Positions 10,902 through 22,369 of a stretch of 64,000 nt of DNA are shown here, piece after piece. Within the stretch, counting starts at the first letter, position 1. Each line of letters starts with the position of its first letter. The position numbers were made by a program, and so were the translations under genes. The notes under the pieces were generated by a model, which saw nothing but the letters and a program-made list of their open reading frames with translations, had not been told where the DNA came from and ran no database searches. The stretch is from Lolium rigidum (Eukaryota > Streptophyta > Magnoliopsida > Poales > Poaceae): the NCBI RefSeq assembly GCF_022539505.1, contig NC_061508.1, positions 30,932,256-30,996,255 of the forward strand, given 5' to 3'.

Positions 10902-12496
10902 TGATACGTCTCCGACGTATCGATAATTTCTTATGTTCCATGCCACTTTATTGATGATATCTACAAGTTTTATGCACACTTTATGTCATATTCGTGCATT
11001 TTCTGGAACTAACCTATTAACAAGATGCCGAAGAGCCGATTCTTTGTTTTCTGCTGTTTTTGGTTTCAGAAATCCTAGTAACGAAATATTCTCGGAATTG
11101 GACGAAATCAACGCCCAGGGTCCTATTTTGCCATGAAGCTTCCAGAAGACCGAAGACGTAACGAAGTGGGGCGACGAGGCGGCGACACGCCAGGGCGGCG
11201 CGGCCCACCTCCTGGCCGCGCGGCCCTGTCGTGTGGGCCCCTCGCGTCGCCTCCTGACCTGCCCTTCCGCCTACTTAAAGCCTCCGTCGCGAAACCCCCA
11301 GTACCAAGAGCCACGATACGGAAAACCTTACTGAGACGCCGCCGCCGCCAATCCCATCTCGGGGGATTCTGGAGATCTCCTCCGGCACCCTGCCGGAGAG
11401 GGGATTCATCTCCCGGAGGACTCTTCACCGCCATGGTCGCCTCCGGAGTGATGAGTGAGTAGTTCACCCCTGGACTATGGGTCCATAGCGGTAGCTAGAT
11501 GGTTGTCTTCTCCTCATTGTGCTTCATTGTTGGATCTTGTGAGCTGCCTAACATGATCAAGATCATCTATCCGTAATGCTATATGTTGTGTTTGTCGGGA
11601 TCCGATGGATAGAGAATACTATGTTATGTTAATTATCAAGTTATTACCTATGTGTTGTTTATGATCTTGTATGCTCTCCGTTATTAGTAGAGGCTCGGCC
11701 AAGTTGATGCTAGTAACTCCAAGAGGGAGTATTTATGCTCGATAGTGGGTTCATGTCTCCGTGAATGCAGGGGAGTGACAGAAACCCCTAAGGTTATGGA
11801 TGTCTTGTTGCCACTAGGGATAAAACATTGATGCAATGTCCGAGGATGTAGTTATTGATTACATTACGCGCAATACTTAATGCAATTGTCTGTTGTTAGC
11901 AACTTAATACTGGAAGGGGTTCGGATGATAACCTGAAGGTGGACTTTTTAGGCATAGATGCAGATGGATGGCGGTCTATGTACTTTGTCGTAATGCCCAA
12001 TTAAATCTCACTCTATTTATCATGACATGTATGTGCATTGTTATGCCCTCTCTATTTGTCAATTGCCCGACTGTAATTTGTTCACCCAACATGCTTTTAT
12101 CTTATGGGAGAGACACCTCTAGTGAACTGTGGACCCCGGTCCATTCTTTTATACTTGAAATACAAATCTACTTGCAATACTTGTTTTACCTGTTTTCTTG
12201 CAAACAATCATCTTCCACACAATACGGTTAATCCTTTGTTACAACAAGCCGGTGAGATTGACAACCTCACTGTTTCGTTGGGGCAAAGTACTTTGGTTGT
12301 GTTGTGCAGGTTCCACGTTGGCGCCGGAATCTCTGGTGTTGCGCCGCACTACATCCCGCCGCCATCAACCTTCAACGTGCTTCTTGACTCCTACTGGTTC
12401 GATTAAACCTTGGTTTCTAACTGAGGGAAACTTGCCGCTGTGCGCATCACACCTTCCTCTTGGGGTTCCCAACGGACGTGTCAACTACACGCATCA
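10902..12496 (+). repeat. 3' LTR of element A
   Basis: 1595 bp, same ends as the 5' LTR, followed directly by the target duplication ccaac at 12497-12501. Confidence 0.95.
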
Positions 12497-12501
12497 CCAA
12501 C

Positions 12502-13078
12502 CTAATGCAGGCATGCCTCAGATGGAAAAGGCGATGAAGAAGGCCCAATTGCGTGATGAGAATGTCACTTCAGGTAAACCGGCAGTTCCCGTACACTCTA
12601 TCATTAATATTCCAGATGTTGAAATAGTTAAGCGGGCGGATAAACTAGGTATATCCTTAGGTANNNNNNNNNNNNNNNNNNNNNNNNNNNNNNNNNNNNN
12701 NNNNNNNNNNNNNNNNNNNNNNNNNNNNNNNNNNNNNNNNNNNNNNNNNNNNNNNNNNNNNNNAACTCACCAGGAGAAATAGGCAAATCTGTTAAAGGAC
12801 TAAAAATGGTGGAAGAGGAACGTATTTTAACGATTTTGGAGAAACAAAATTCTGAGATTGAGAATAGGGAGGAAGGTCTAGAGACTCTTGTATTGTCAAA
12901 AGTTTCTACCCTTTGTGAGGACTTGATTGAGGATGATGATATCCCGCAGGATTTAGATGTTCAGTTGGAACATCTAAAACCAATAGTTAAGGTAAAGAAA
13001 ATCAGACAAAGAAAAGTGTATGATACTAACAATATTCGGAAAAGCACTAGGAAAAGAGTTAAGAAACAATTCTCATAA
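12502..13078 (+). pseudogene. LINE ORF1, 3' part (contains assembly gap)
   Basis: ORF1 resumes in phase after element A (PNAGMPQMEKAMKKAQ), with the conserved RADKLGISLG motif before the N gap and the segment SPGEIGKSVKGLK after it. The Lys/Arg-rich end (RKSTRKRVKKQFS) closes with TAA at 13076-13078. The last A of that stop is the first base of the ORF2 start codon, giving TAATG. What lies in the 100-N gap is unknown. Confidence 0.8.
12664..12763. other. Assembly gap of 100 N
   Basis: Exactly 100 N, the usual placeholder for a gap of unknown size, inside LINE ORF1. Confidence 1.
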
Positions 13079-16000
13079 TGCAGAATATCAAAGGTATTAA
13101 TTGGAATCCAGGTGGTTTTGGAGATACTGCTAAACACTTGTTTGTCAAAGAGGCTATTCGGGAACATAAATTAGACTTCATAGCTTTGTTGGAAACTGGG
13201 AGATCTAATTTCTCGATTCCTTTCTTGAACCAATTAGCTGCAGGTTATAATTTCTGTTGGTTTTGCTTACCACCACATGGTCGATCAGGGGGTATTCTAG
13301 TGGGAATAAACTCCGATACACTACAAGTGTTAAAAGTAAGTACAGGAGATTTTTGTGTCAAACTTCACATTAAATGTAAAAGATATGGTTTTGAGTGGAT
13401 TCTGGTGCCGGTTTATGGGGCTGCCCAAGACTTGCACAAAGCAGAATTTTTGGCTGAATTAGTAAGAACTTGTGAATCTGAAACACTACCTATGCTGGTA
13501 GGGGGTGATTTCAATATTATTCGTAAAAGGGAGGAGAAAAACAATGATAATTTCAAAGCGTGTTGGCCCTTTGTCTTTAATGCAATCATTGAGCACTTAA
13601 ACTTGCGTGAAATCGCGCTCTCTGGGAGACAATTTACATGGGCAAGTAGGAGAGAAGTACCTACATATTGAAAGCTAGATAGGGTTCTAGCATCAATCTC
13701 GTGGGAACAAAAATTTCCCTTGGTGACTGTTAGAGCCTTAACTAGAGCTGATTCTGATCATACTCCAATACTCATTGATTCAGGAGTGAAAGCACACCTG
13801 GGTAATCAAGCAAAATTCTATTTTGAGCTACATTGGTTGCGACAAGAGGGTTTTTTTGAGATGGTAGTAAAGGAGTGGAATTCTGTTATAAGGGGAGCTA
13901 ACCCAATGGAGATTTGGCTAAATAAGTTAAGACACATAAGAAGATTCCTCAAGGGATGGGCAAAAAATCAGAGTGGAAAGTATAAGAAAGAAAAAGAGAA
14001 ATTGTTATTTATCATTGATCAGCTAGATTTGAAAGCAGAATCAAGTGTTTTGAATACACATGAGAGGGAGGAGCTAAAAAGGCAAATGATAGTTTGAATA
14101 AATTAAGAAGAGATGAAGAATCCAAATGGGCCCAGAGAGCGAAGGTAAAGCATATTCAGGAAGGGGGTAATAATACAAGATATTTTCACCTAATGGCAAA
14201 TGGTAAACATCGAAGAAAGAAAATCTTTCAATTAGAACAACAAGAGGGGACTATTGTTGGGGAAGATAATTTGAAGGTCTATATTACGGAATTTACAAGA
14301 AATTGTTTGGAGCACCGGTCCCAACCAATATTTCTTTGGTTGAAGATGAGATTCACGATATTACGCAAATTTCATCGGTTGAGAATGAGATCTTAACAGC
14401 CCCTTTTACTGAAGAGGAGGTGTTCCAGGCAATTTCTCAGATGGAATTGAATAAAACTCCTGGACCAGATGGTTTTCCAGCGGAATTTTATCAAAAATTT
14501 TGGGAAGTAATAAAGGGGGATTTGATGGCTTTATTCTCACAGTTTACTAATGGGGACTTGCCTCTTTATAAACTGAATTTTGGGGTTATCACGTTGTTAC
14601 CCAAGAAAGAGAATGCTGTCCAAATACAACAATATAGACCTATTTGTCTCCTAAATGTATGTTTTAAAATATTCACTAAAGTTGGTACGAATCGCATCTC
14701 GGGGATTGCCCCGCGAGTTATAAAACCAACCCAATCAGCCTTTATGCCAGGAAGGAATATTTTGGAAGGGGTAGTAATTCTACATGAAACAATTCATGAA
14801 CTGCATACTAAGAAGATGGATGGGGTGTTATTTCAAATTGATTTCGAGAAAGCTTATGATAAGGTGAAATGGCCCTTTTTCCAACAAACATTACGAATGA
14901 AAGGTTTCGCTCCTGAATGGGGGAGATTAGTGCAACAATTTGTTCAAGGTGGTAGTGTTGGGGTGAAGGCGAATGATGATATTGGTCATTATTTCCAGAC
15001 AAAAAAAGGTCTAAGGCAAGGAGATCCTCTGTCTCCAATGCTTTTTAATATAGTAGTGGATATGCTTGCCATCTTAATTGAGAGAGCAAAAGAAGATGGT
15101 CAGGTAGGAGGGCTGATCCCTCATTTAGTTGAGGGAGGTCTCTCTATATTACAGTATGCTGATGATACTATCCTTTTTTTGGAACATGACCTCAACAAAG
15201 CTGTTAATATGAAATTAATTCTATGTCTCTTTGAAGAGTTGTCGGGGCTCAAAATTAATTTTCATAAGAGTGAGATTTTTTGTTTTGGGAAGGCCAAGGA
15301 GGAGGAGGACCAGTATAAGCAGATCTTTGGATGTGATGCTGGACAACTACCCTTTAGGTACTTGGGTATTCCAATTCATTACAAGAAACTCAAAAATTCA
15401 GATTGGTATCCGGTAGAAACACGGTTTGAAAGTAAATTAGGATGCTGGAAAGGGAAGTTACTATCCTATGGTGATAGGCTAGTTCTTATTAATTCAGTGT
15501 TAACTAGCTTACCGATGTTTATGTTGTCTTTCCTACAAATACCTGTTGGGGTAAGGAAACGTTTGGACTTCTATAGATCAAGGTTCTTTTGGCAGTCCGA
15601 CGAAAACAAAAGAAAATACCGGCTTACAAAGTGGAACATTGTATGTAGACCCAAAGATCAAGGGGGTTTGGGTATTGAGGTCCTCGAAATCAAAAATAGA
15701 TGTTTATTAAGTAAATGGCTTTTTAAGCTTCTCAATGAAGATGGGGTGTGGCAGGAATTGCTGCATAATAAGTACCTAAGACAGAAGACATTATCAGAGG
15801 TTCAAGCGAGACCCTCTGATTCCGCTTTCTAGAAAGGTTTAATGGAGGTCAAACAGAAGTTTTTTGCTAGGGGATTTTTCAAAGTGGGTAATGGATTGAA
15901 TACCCGCTTCTGGGAAGATAACTGGCTTGGAAATACTCCACTGGCCCAACAGTATCCGTCTCTCTATAATATTGTTCATCATAAGAATGTTACGGTGCCT

Positions 16001-16754
16001 CAGGTGTTAACCCAATCCCCTCTAAATATTACATTCCGACGTATGTTGATTGGTAATAAATGGAATTCCTGGTTACAATTATGTCGGAGACTTATGTTGG
16101 TACAATTGAGTGAAGAGGATGATCTTTTTGTCTGGAACTTGACAACAAATGGATTGTTTACAGTGAAATCGATGTATGAAGATCTTATGTGTGACCATAC
16201 CCCTTTCCTCAGAAAATATTTATGAAAGGTTAAAATCTCACTAAAGATTAAAAAAATTATGTGGTTCTTAAGTAATAAGGTGTTATTAACTAAGGACAAT
16301 TTAGCTAAACGTCATTGGAATGGGTGTACCAAATGTGTTTTCTGTGGGAGAACAGGAGACTATTCAGCACCTATTTATTGAATGCCCCTTAGCTAAGCTC
16401 TTATGGCGTACGGTTAATTTTGCATATGATCTTCCACCTCCAACCAATGTTACTAATATGTTTGGTAATTGGTTAAATGGAGTAGATAGACAATCTAAGG
16501 CTTTTATCCGAATTGGGGTTTCTGCTTTATGTTGGTCTATTTGGAGGGTCAGAAATGATATTATTTTTAATAACAAAACCTCTTTTCATTTCTTGCAGGT
16601 TATCCATATGGTTTCCCACTGGGTCCAGCTGTGGGCTCTACTCTCTCCAGAGGGGCAGCGGGATGCCATGGTTTCTGGATGCACACGGCTCCTGATGATC
16701 GCTCAGAATATCTTGTGCCAGGCTGGTTGGCGACATACTAGAATGCTATGTTGA
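13078..16754 (+). pseudogene. LINE ORF2: endonuclease, RT, zf-RVT
   Basis: ATG at 13078 overlaps the ORF1 stop. Domains in order: apurinic-type endonuclease (13090-13790; GGDFNII near 13501, SDHTPIL near 13753), linker, reverse transcriptase (about 14400-15250; TPGPDGFPAEF, FEKAYDKVKW, GLRQGDPLSP, catalytic YADD at 15155-15166), thumb-like region with KYRLTKWNIVCRPKDQGGLG, and a zf-RVT C-terminus (CTKCVFCG, HLFIECPLAKLLW). Breaks: TGA at 13669-13671, frame changes near 14085, 14305 and 16350, TAG at 15830-15832 and TGA at 16223-16225. ORF2 nicks the target and reverse transcribes the element RNA; this copy cannot. Length and domain order fit grass L1-clade LINEs. Confidence 0.92.
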
Positions 16755-16929
16755 TGTGTAGTCCTAGTATGTTTTCATGGTTTTTTTATCGACGGTTGAT
16801 TTTTGTATCGATCTTCGAGGTTGTGTGACTTGTAAACAATGATACTTTGAACTTTATTTTAATAAAGGGCCGTGTGCATTATCATGATGCAGAAGCCGGG
16901 GAATACCCCATTTCAAAAAAAAAAAAAAA

Positions 16930-16944
16930 GTTTTAAGTTCACTT
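16930..16944. repeat. 3' target-site duplication of the LINE
   Basis: Second copy of gttttaagttcactt (first at 1757-1771), immediately after a run of 15 A residues. Confidence 0.95.
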
Positions 16945-17866
16945 CATCTTTAGACATGAGTGAAGGAACAGCGACCCGAATACAACGCCTGTCGACGACA
17001 GGAGAGCCGATGGAGGGTTGGACCTTCGGAGGCGGTTAGCGGTTGCCAAGACCTCCCCGGAGATGGAGAGGACAATGAAGGTGGTGGCACAACATGGATA
17101 TGCCTTCCTCCGGCTTTCCTTTTACGGTTTTAATCAGAGTTGAGTTGGCAAGAACTCGTTCGTTCGCTCCACCAGCAACGTGGGCGCACCTCGCCTAGAT
17201 AGGATTCTTCCGCTGAATGATCTCTGTCTTAATCGTCGTCGTCGTTCCATGTCGTCGTGCAGACAGGACACCGGCCTTAATTATTCTGCCGCATTTGTTT
17301 ACCTGATCGTGAGAGCGTCGTGCGGCGTTAGTAGCCTGCACATCTCGCCATCATTTTACTCGCAACAAATCACCTGCAGCATCAAAGTCATTAATGCTTC
17401 GTATCACGATAGGGAGGCATATAGTACCACGGGACAGGATCTGTTTCAGGATCGAGTAGTGTGTAATGCGGCAATGCATCATCTTTCCAAGGCATTTGTT
17501 GACTTTGTGACACTAATAATGTACTATATCACCAATCTGAAGTCAACGTTAAAGTTATTAACACGTTCAATGGGGTTGTGTTGTAGGTTGATCTAAGGGT
17601 GGACTAAGGGTTGAGGTGCAAGAAGCGACTCGTACGAACACGCGATGAACTTGGTGCAAATATCATGGAAGTCAAGCCAAGCTTTCTCCGGAGAGAGGCG
17701 CTGAGGGCGATCGTACGTACGTGTGCAAGGCGAGTCTGACTTTCAGAGGAAGAAAATTGGAAGGGAAGGAGTATACAGGAGTGATACATGAACATGACAG
17801 GTTTGCTCTCCTAGGATAGGATACACAAGCAATGCACCCATTGTTTCGCCCTAGTCGATCAGCTTC
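16945..17866. other. Flank of LINE and 3' flank of bHLH gene
   Basis: No convincing gene. A frame at 17180-17596 has no recognisable domain. The part next to 17866 is presumably the 3' UTR of the minus-strand bHLH gene. Confidence 0.5.
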
Positions 17867-20383
17867 TTACTTCCCGCCGGACGCGGCGCCGGCGTCTACC
17901 TTGACGGACCGAGCAGTGGCATCGTCCGTGGCGGCCGGCGACATGGAGGCGGCGGCGGCCTGATGGCGCATGACCGGCCTGGAGAGGAGTGAGGCCGGGG
18001 AGGTACCGGTGGTGGTGGCCGAGGAGATGGCGGAGGCGAGGGAGATGGGCATGAGGCAGAGGCCCTTCCCCTGCAGGTACTGCATGGCCGTGCCCATGTC
18101 CTCCTCCATCATCTTCGCCACCTGCTGCTCCGTCACACGCATCCCGGTCCCACCGCCGCCTCCTCCACTCTCGCCACCACCACCGCCGCCGTTTGCCTTG
18201 GCGGTGGCCGCGCTGCTCCCACCGCCGTTGCTGCTCTTCGCGCTGCTGTTCGCCTGCACGACCGACAGCGCGTCTCATAACTGACAGAAGTACTGAAGAA
18301 ACGTAGGTACGTGGTGGCTGCTGCGTTGCTTACCTCGGATGACATGCTGGCAACCAGCGGCGCCATGCCGGCCGCCCCGCCCAGCCGGCTCATGCTCAGA
18401 ACCTGCACAGAAACATGTCACCTTTGCAGATCGTACTATGATGGCAGGATACAAACTGCTGCCCAGAAGAAGTGCCATCTGCCGCGTATACGTACCTTGA
18501 CTTGGAGCTGCAGGAACTTGACGTAGTCGATGATCTCGTCCAGCATAGATGCCTTGTCAGTCTGCAGATCAACAATACTTGTTACGACCTCAGCAAGAAC
18601 GAGACGACAAATTTACCACGTTTTGTTCGTGGGACTAGCTGTGAAGAATGAATGCCTATTGCTACCGGAGCAAAGCAGGCATGGCAAATCGAGGGAAGCA
18701 GGGCATCGAATGCGGCCCATGTGCACATTCACTGCATGCCTCATTTGTCAGCACAGACTTCTGAGTTCTTCAGCTCGAGACTGCAAATGCGCATTCTTCA
18801 GTCCAGAGTTTTTCCATCAGGAACAAGTTTCAGGGACTCGACACGTGTGGCATCGCATCATGAACTCTGTGCTTCGCCATATCACATCATCCCATGATCG
18901 AGCTAGACAGGAGCGACACCTCACTCCCTCACCAACCGGCGTGCCCTTTTCTACCTTAAAACCCACTAGAGAGATCACCCCCACGTCATAGAATGACATA
19001 AACAGGCAAGCATCCCGTCGTCCATGTCTGTCGCAGGCTGTCGGGGGTCATGGCCATGGCGTCGCAAGTCGCATCGTTTCTAGATCTAGAATTCTACTCC
19101 GTAGATCAATTTTCATGGTAGACCGATAGCTGGGAGAAAGGAATACTATACCTTGTTGGCGTTGGGGACAAGCTCTTGCAGCGACTTCATCCGCTCCGCT
19201 ATCCTCTCCCTCCGGAGCTGCATGCATGCGATGCGCGCGAGTGATACAGAACACAATTAGCAAAAGTTCAGAAGAAAAAAAATGGTAAGTTCTGTAGAGG
19301 CGTGAGAACAGTTCAGCTACATCTGGCGTAACTAATTGACAGGTAAAGATTCGCGATGCGAGAAATCCCCAAGATAAGATATGGAATTACAGAGAATAAG
19401 GATCATCTACTGGAGGTTGAAAAGTTTGATGTGCACGAACATGTCGGGATTTTAAAATTCAGATTCAGAGAAAGGGGAGGAGATCGAGGTAGGTAGGTTG
19501 TGTGGGCGTACACGTTCGGCGATGCTGTGCGGGTCCGTGGCCTGCCCTCTCCTTGCCCGCACGCGCGTCTGCCTCGGTGGGTTAGCGCCACCGCCGCCAG
19601 AGGAAGCTGGTGCCGTCGTGCCGCCGCTCGCCGCCGGCCCTCCGAAGCTCTGACCCGACATTGACCCTCCCTGCATCATCAGAGAACAAATGGACGCTTT
19701 TAGTGGATGGATGGCAGTCCACAGCAGAATTCGACCGTGTAGACTAACTTCGTGTAATTCATTAGCAGCAAGCTGAAAAAAAAGAGAGAAATGGCAGGTT
19801 CTTGGTATCTTGGACCTTATCGGTGCATGATCTTACCTGGCCGAACGGTGGCTGCACGGCGCTGGCGCCGCCATGCGCCCCAAATCCGTTGAACATCGCG
19901 TGATCACCTCCCTGCATGGACGCGCACGCACAAAACGAGTCCATGCATGTCAACGGAAAAGCTTCCTAAATTGGCGGGAGAGAGAGACTGGAAGAAGGCT
20001 CATACCGTGCCATTGGGCGACTTGAAGCCGCCATCCATGTCCTCCCTTGATGTCGGGGGTGACCGGTCCGTGAACAGCGGCAGCGGCGAGAACCCTCCAC
20101 CGCCGCTCTCCTCCCCACCGCCGGCGAGGCCCTGCCGCTGGAGGTCGGTGAGCTGCAGCATGACCGGCTTCTCCCCGCCGCCGATCTGGTGCTGCCGGAG
20201 CCGGGAAGTCAGCAGAGCCGACTCGTCAAAGGCGCCGAGGTCCTCGCCGCCCGCCGCGATCTCCCACGGGGACTTGCCGGTGGCGCCTAGGTCGGCCCAC
20301 GCGGAGGGCAGCGTGGAGAGCATCTGGTCGAAGAAGTCGTCCTGCGCGCCGCCGGCCCCACCACCGTCGCCGCCGCCGGCCAT
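17867..20383 (-). CDS. UNE12-like: bHLH transcription factor, UNE12-like
   Basis: Seven coding exons (minus strand, GT/AG junctions, all phase 0): 20383-20006, 19911-19837, 19670-19512, 19217-19152, 18561-18496, 18402-18334, 18253-17867; 399 aa. The N-terminus has the [12 protein letters not shown] motif of the UNE12/bHLH7/bHLH59 group, followed by Gly-rich linkers. The bHLH domain spans about residues 190-250: basic region [14 protein letters not shown] with the H199-E203-R207 G-box signature, helix 1 to VPNANK, helix 2 [20 protein letters not shown]. Then [10 protein letters not shown] and the C-terminal [20 protein letters not shown], both diagnostic of the subgroup. It should be a nuclear dimeric DNA-binding protein. 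UNE12 was named for an Arabidopsis fertilization phenotype; the role of this grass copy is not known from sequence. Orthology to one Arabidopsis member is inference. Confidence 0.92.
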
Positions 20384-20516
20384 CGATCTCGCGCGCGCGG
20401 CTGCCCGGGCTGTGCAGCACCTACGTACGCTACGCGCGAGCTGACGAGTAAATGCGCCCGCGAGAATGCAGGAAGGAGAGTATGGAGGAGGGAAGAGCTG
20501 TTGCTACGTGCGCGCC

Positions 20517-20524
20517 TTTATAAT
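20517..20524 (-). promoter_or_regulatory. Candidate TATA box of bHLH gene
   Basis: ATTATAAA on the minus strand, about 135 bp upstream of the ATG at 20383. Spacing is plausible for a short 5' UTR. No transcript evidence. Confidence 0.45.
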
Positions 20525-20529
20525 CGCGT

Positions 20530-21240
20530 GCTATCTGCCGATTTTTATATCAAGATCAATTCAACTCAGTTCGTGCAAACTCTTTGGCGTTTATAACTTT
20601 ATATTGATGATCTTCGGTGTATTTTTTTGACTTTGTGTTGAGCCCAGCAAATGCCACAGCTGGTGCAGACTTGATATTACTGTAGCTTGTTAATTTCTGG
20701 ACGATTAAAAATAGAAATAGCTATGATGAGCGAATATTGCTACCACTGAATCTGGAAATTATAATGAGAGAACGTTTGGATTTTAGTCTCCACGAGCGAA
20801 CTACTTGCTAGCCGTCTGATTTTTTTAGCGGACGGCGGATGACAGTTGTCATCAAATTGAGTAAAAGTGAGGTGCCACATGACAATATTTGGCTGGTCTA
20901 AATCCATTTGTTAGGAAAAAACATCCGCTTAATCTTGTTGTCCTTGAATTTTTTTAATCGACGGTGGATACTATCTGTTAGATTGAACAATTGCCACGTG
21001 GCAACTACCAGATCCGTTTGCTCCGCAAAAATTCCGCCCCATATTGGAGCCCTCCAAAATATCGTAGGTTTTTGTTATGGCAGTATAGAATTGCAGGCAG
21101 AGAAAATGTGCAAGCTTGGCAGAATATAACTGCAATTTGCATTTCAAGTATATATGTAAGACATTTATGGAGTGAGAGTGATCTAAAGGCTTAGAACTAG
21201 AGTTGAGAGTCGCCAAATTCTCCCGGATTGACTAGGAGAG
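20530..21240. other. Intergenic, upstream of bHLH gene
   Basis: AT-rich, no gene seen. Two diverged similar stretches (around 20820-20895 and 20948-21010, both with ttttttta..cga/cggcgg/cggtgga and gccac.tg) suggest an old local duplication or a decayed MITE. Confidence 0.35.
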
Positions 21241-21965
21241 GGGAGGGTGGATCCTAGTTGTAGTTGTAGGTTTTGGCCTTTGTGTCAGTCTGGCGATATG
21301 TTGTTGAGGACACCGCGCTTGAAGCTCCTGAGCTCCTTCGAGCATGTGTTAGAAGTGGGGCAGTGGCTTGCGGAGCTATGATGAACGGAGATGGTGTGTT
21401 GCAGCAACTCCTCTTCTACCTCAGCAATAAAGCTTTGGTGGGGTGCTCGGATTCATCGACATTTAAGATCTTATTTGCTCTCTCCCTATGGTTGTAGTGA
21501 TAGACGAGAGAAAGAGTTGGGATCTGAGGTGCATGTGGTTGGAGGAAGGCAGGGCAGTTGACTTCAAGCTCCGAATCGTCCGTTGTGGAAGCATCAAGAT
21601 TTATTGGAGTTCCTCAACATCGTCAACTTGGCGCCACTCTCGGCTAGGAAGCTTTCACCTTCCTCGGTGTTTCTACCTCTTTCAGAAGATCTTCCTCGAC
21701 CAATGTGCGGGGTCCACGGCCGGCGACACCCCAAGTGGCATGCTCCCCGGCGGCGGCGCGAGTACATGCGCCTGAAGGTCGTGCAGATGCGGTGGAGAAT
21801 ACCAAGGACCTAATCTTGTTTTCTAGTTTTTCCCTAGGGTCTTTCTGTAATATTTGTGTCCTTATATGTATTTCCCCTATCTCTTAGGGGCCTGGCTACA
21901 AATTTGTTCCCACTGCTTGATTAATGAAACTTCCAAGGCCTTCGTGCCCTCACCCGTTCAAAAAC
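21241..21965 (+). mobile_element. Possible LINE-type 3' tail
   Basis: GC-richer, non-conserved sequence ending in ttgattaatgaaacttccaaggccttcgtgccc, similar in style to 3' UTRs of grass LINEs. No domain is readable and no target duplication was found. Weak call. Confidence 0.25.
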
Positions 21966-22112
21966 AAAGTTGTGTTTCAAGTTAGCAGCCGGAAACAACA
22001 AGAGATTGTGAATTGTGGCTAAATATTATGGTTTGAGTTAGATATACTCGGAGCTTAAATGTTTTTCTCTATGCACATATCGAAATTTGATTTGAAGTTA
22101 TATTACATAATA

Positions 22113-22367
22113 CTACATCCGTTCCAATGAATAAGGTTGATATTATTTTTGAAAAGTAAAACCATGTAAAGTTTTGACAAAGTTTTTATAACAGGTCATT
22201 AACATGCAAAATGCAAAATCAGTATCATTAGATACATCATGAACTATATTTTTATATGATATTTATAAATATCATATTTGTTGATAGATTTTTGTAAAAA
22301 TCTGGTCAAATTTTACTTGGTTTGATTTTTTAAAAAAATGTCTTATTCATTGAAACGGAGGGTGTAG
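22113..22367. mobile_element. Stowaway-type MITE
   Basis: 255 bp between TA duplications (22111-22112, 22368-22369). The ends are inverted repeats: ctacatccgttccaatgaat on the left, and on the right the complement of ctacaccctccgtttcaatg. AT-rich, non-coding; would be moved by a mariner-type transposase in trans. Confidence 0.85.
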
Positions 22368-22369
22368 TA

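Larger units (their letters stand above)
5280..12496 (+). mobile_element. LTR element A (gypsy-like, gag-protease only)
   Basis: 7217 bp, with LTRs at 5280-6876 and 10902-12496, target duplication ccaac, a primer site matching tRNA-Asp (6887-6904), a broken gag-protease frame (7130-9215) and about 1.7 kb of non-coding DNA before the 3' LTR. I see no reverse transcriptase, RNase H or integrase, so it is non-autonomous, most likely gypsy class because of its gag and primer type. The two LTRs differ at about 35 positions by eye (2-3 %), so the insertion is not recent. It sits in ORF1 of the LINE. Compared with element B it seems to lack about 915 bp of the 3' non-coding part. Confidence 0.93.
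1772..16929 (+). mobile_element. Full-length grass LINE, split by LTR element A
   Basis: A non-LTR retrotransposon bounded by a 15-bp target duplication and ending in poly-A. Without the nested element at 5280-12501 it is about 7.9 kb. Order: short leader (1772-1819), ORF1 with Gly/Arg-rich, zinc-knuckle and DUF4283-like regions, ORF2 with endonuclease, reverse transcriptase and C-terminal zinc-binding domains, short 3' UTR with aataaa at 16861. Both ORFs carry several frameshifts and stops, so this copy is inactive. The 100-N gap at 12664-12763 lies in ORF1. Its 3' end matches the truncated fragment at 551-1223, so the family has inserted at least twice within 17 kb. Confidence 0.95.

Noticed and set aside
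12198..12782. ORF running from LTR A through the N gap
   Set aside because: It is a chimera of LTR sequence, LINE ORF1 and Ns, not a gene.
17180..17596. 138-codon ORF downstream of the LINE
   Set aside because: No domain, no splice context, low-complexity composition; treated as intergenic.
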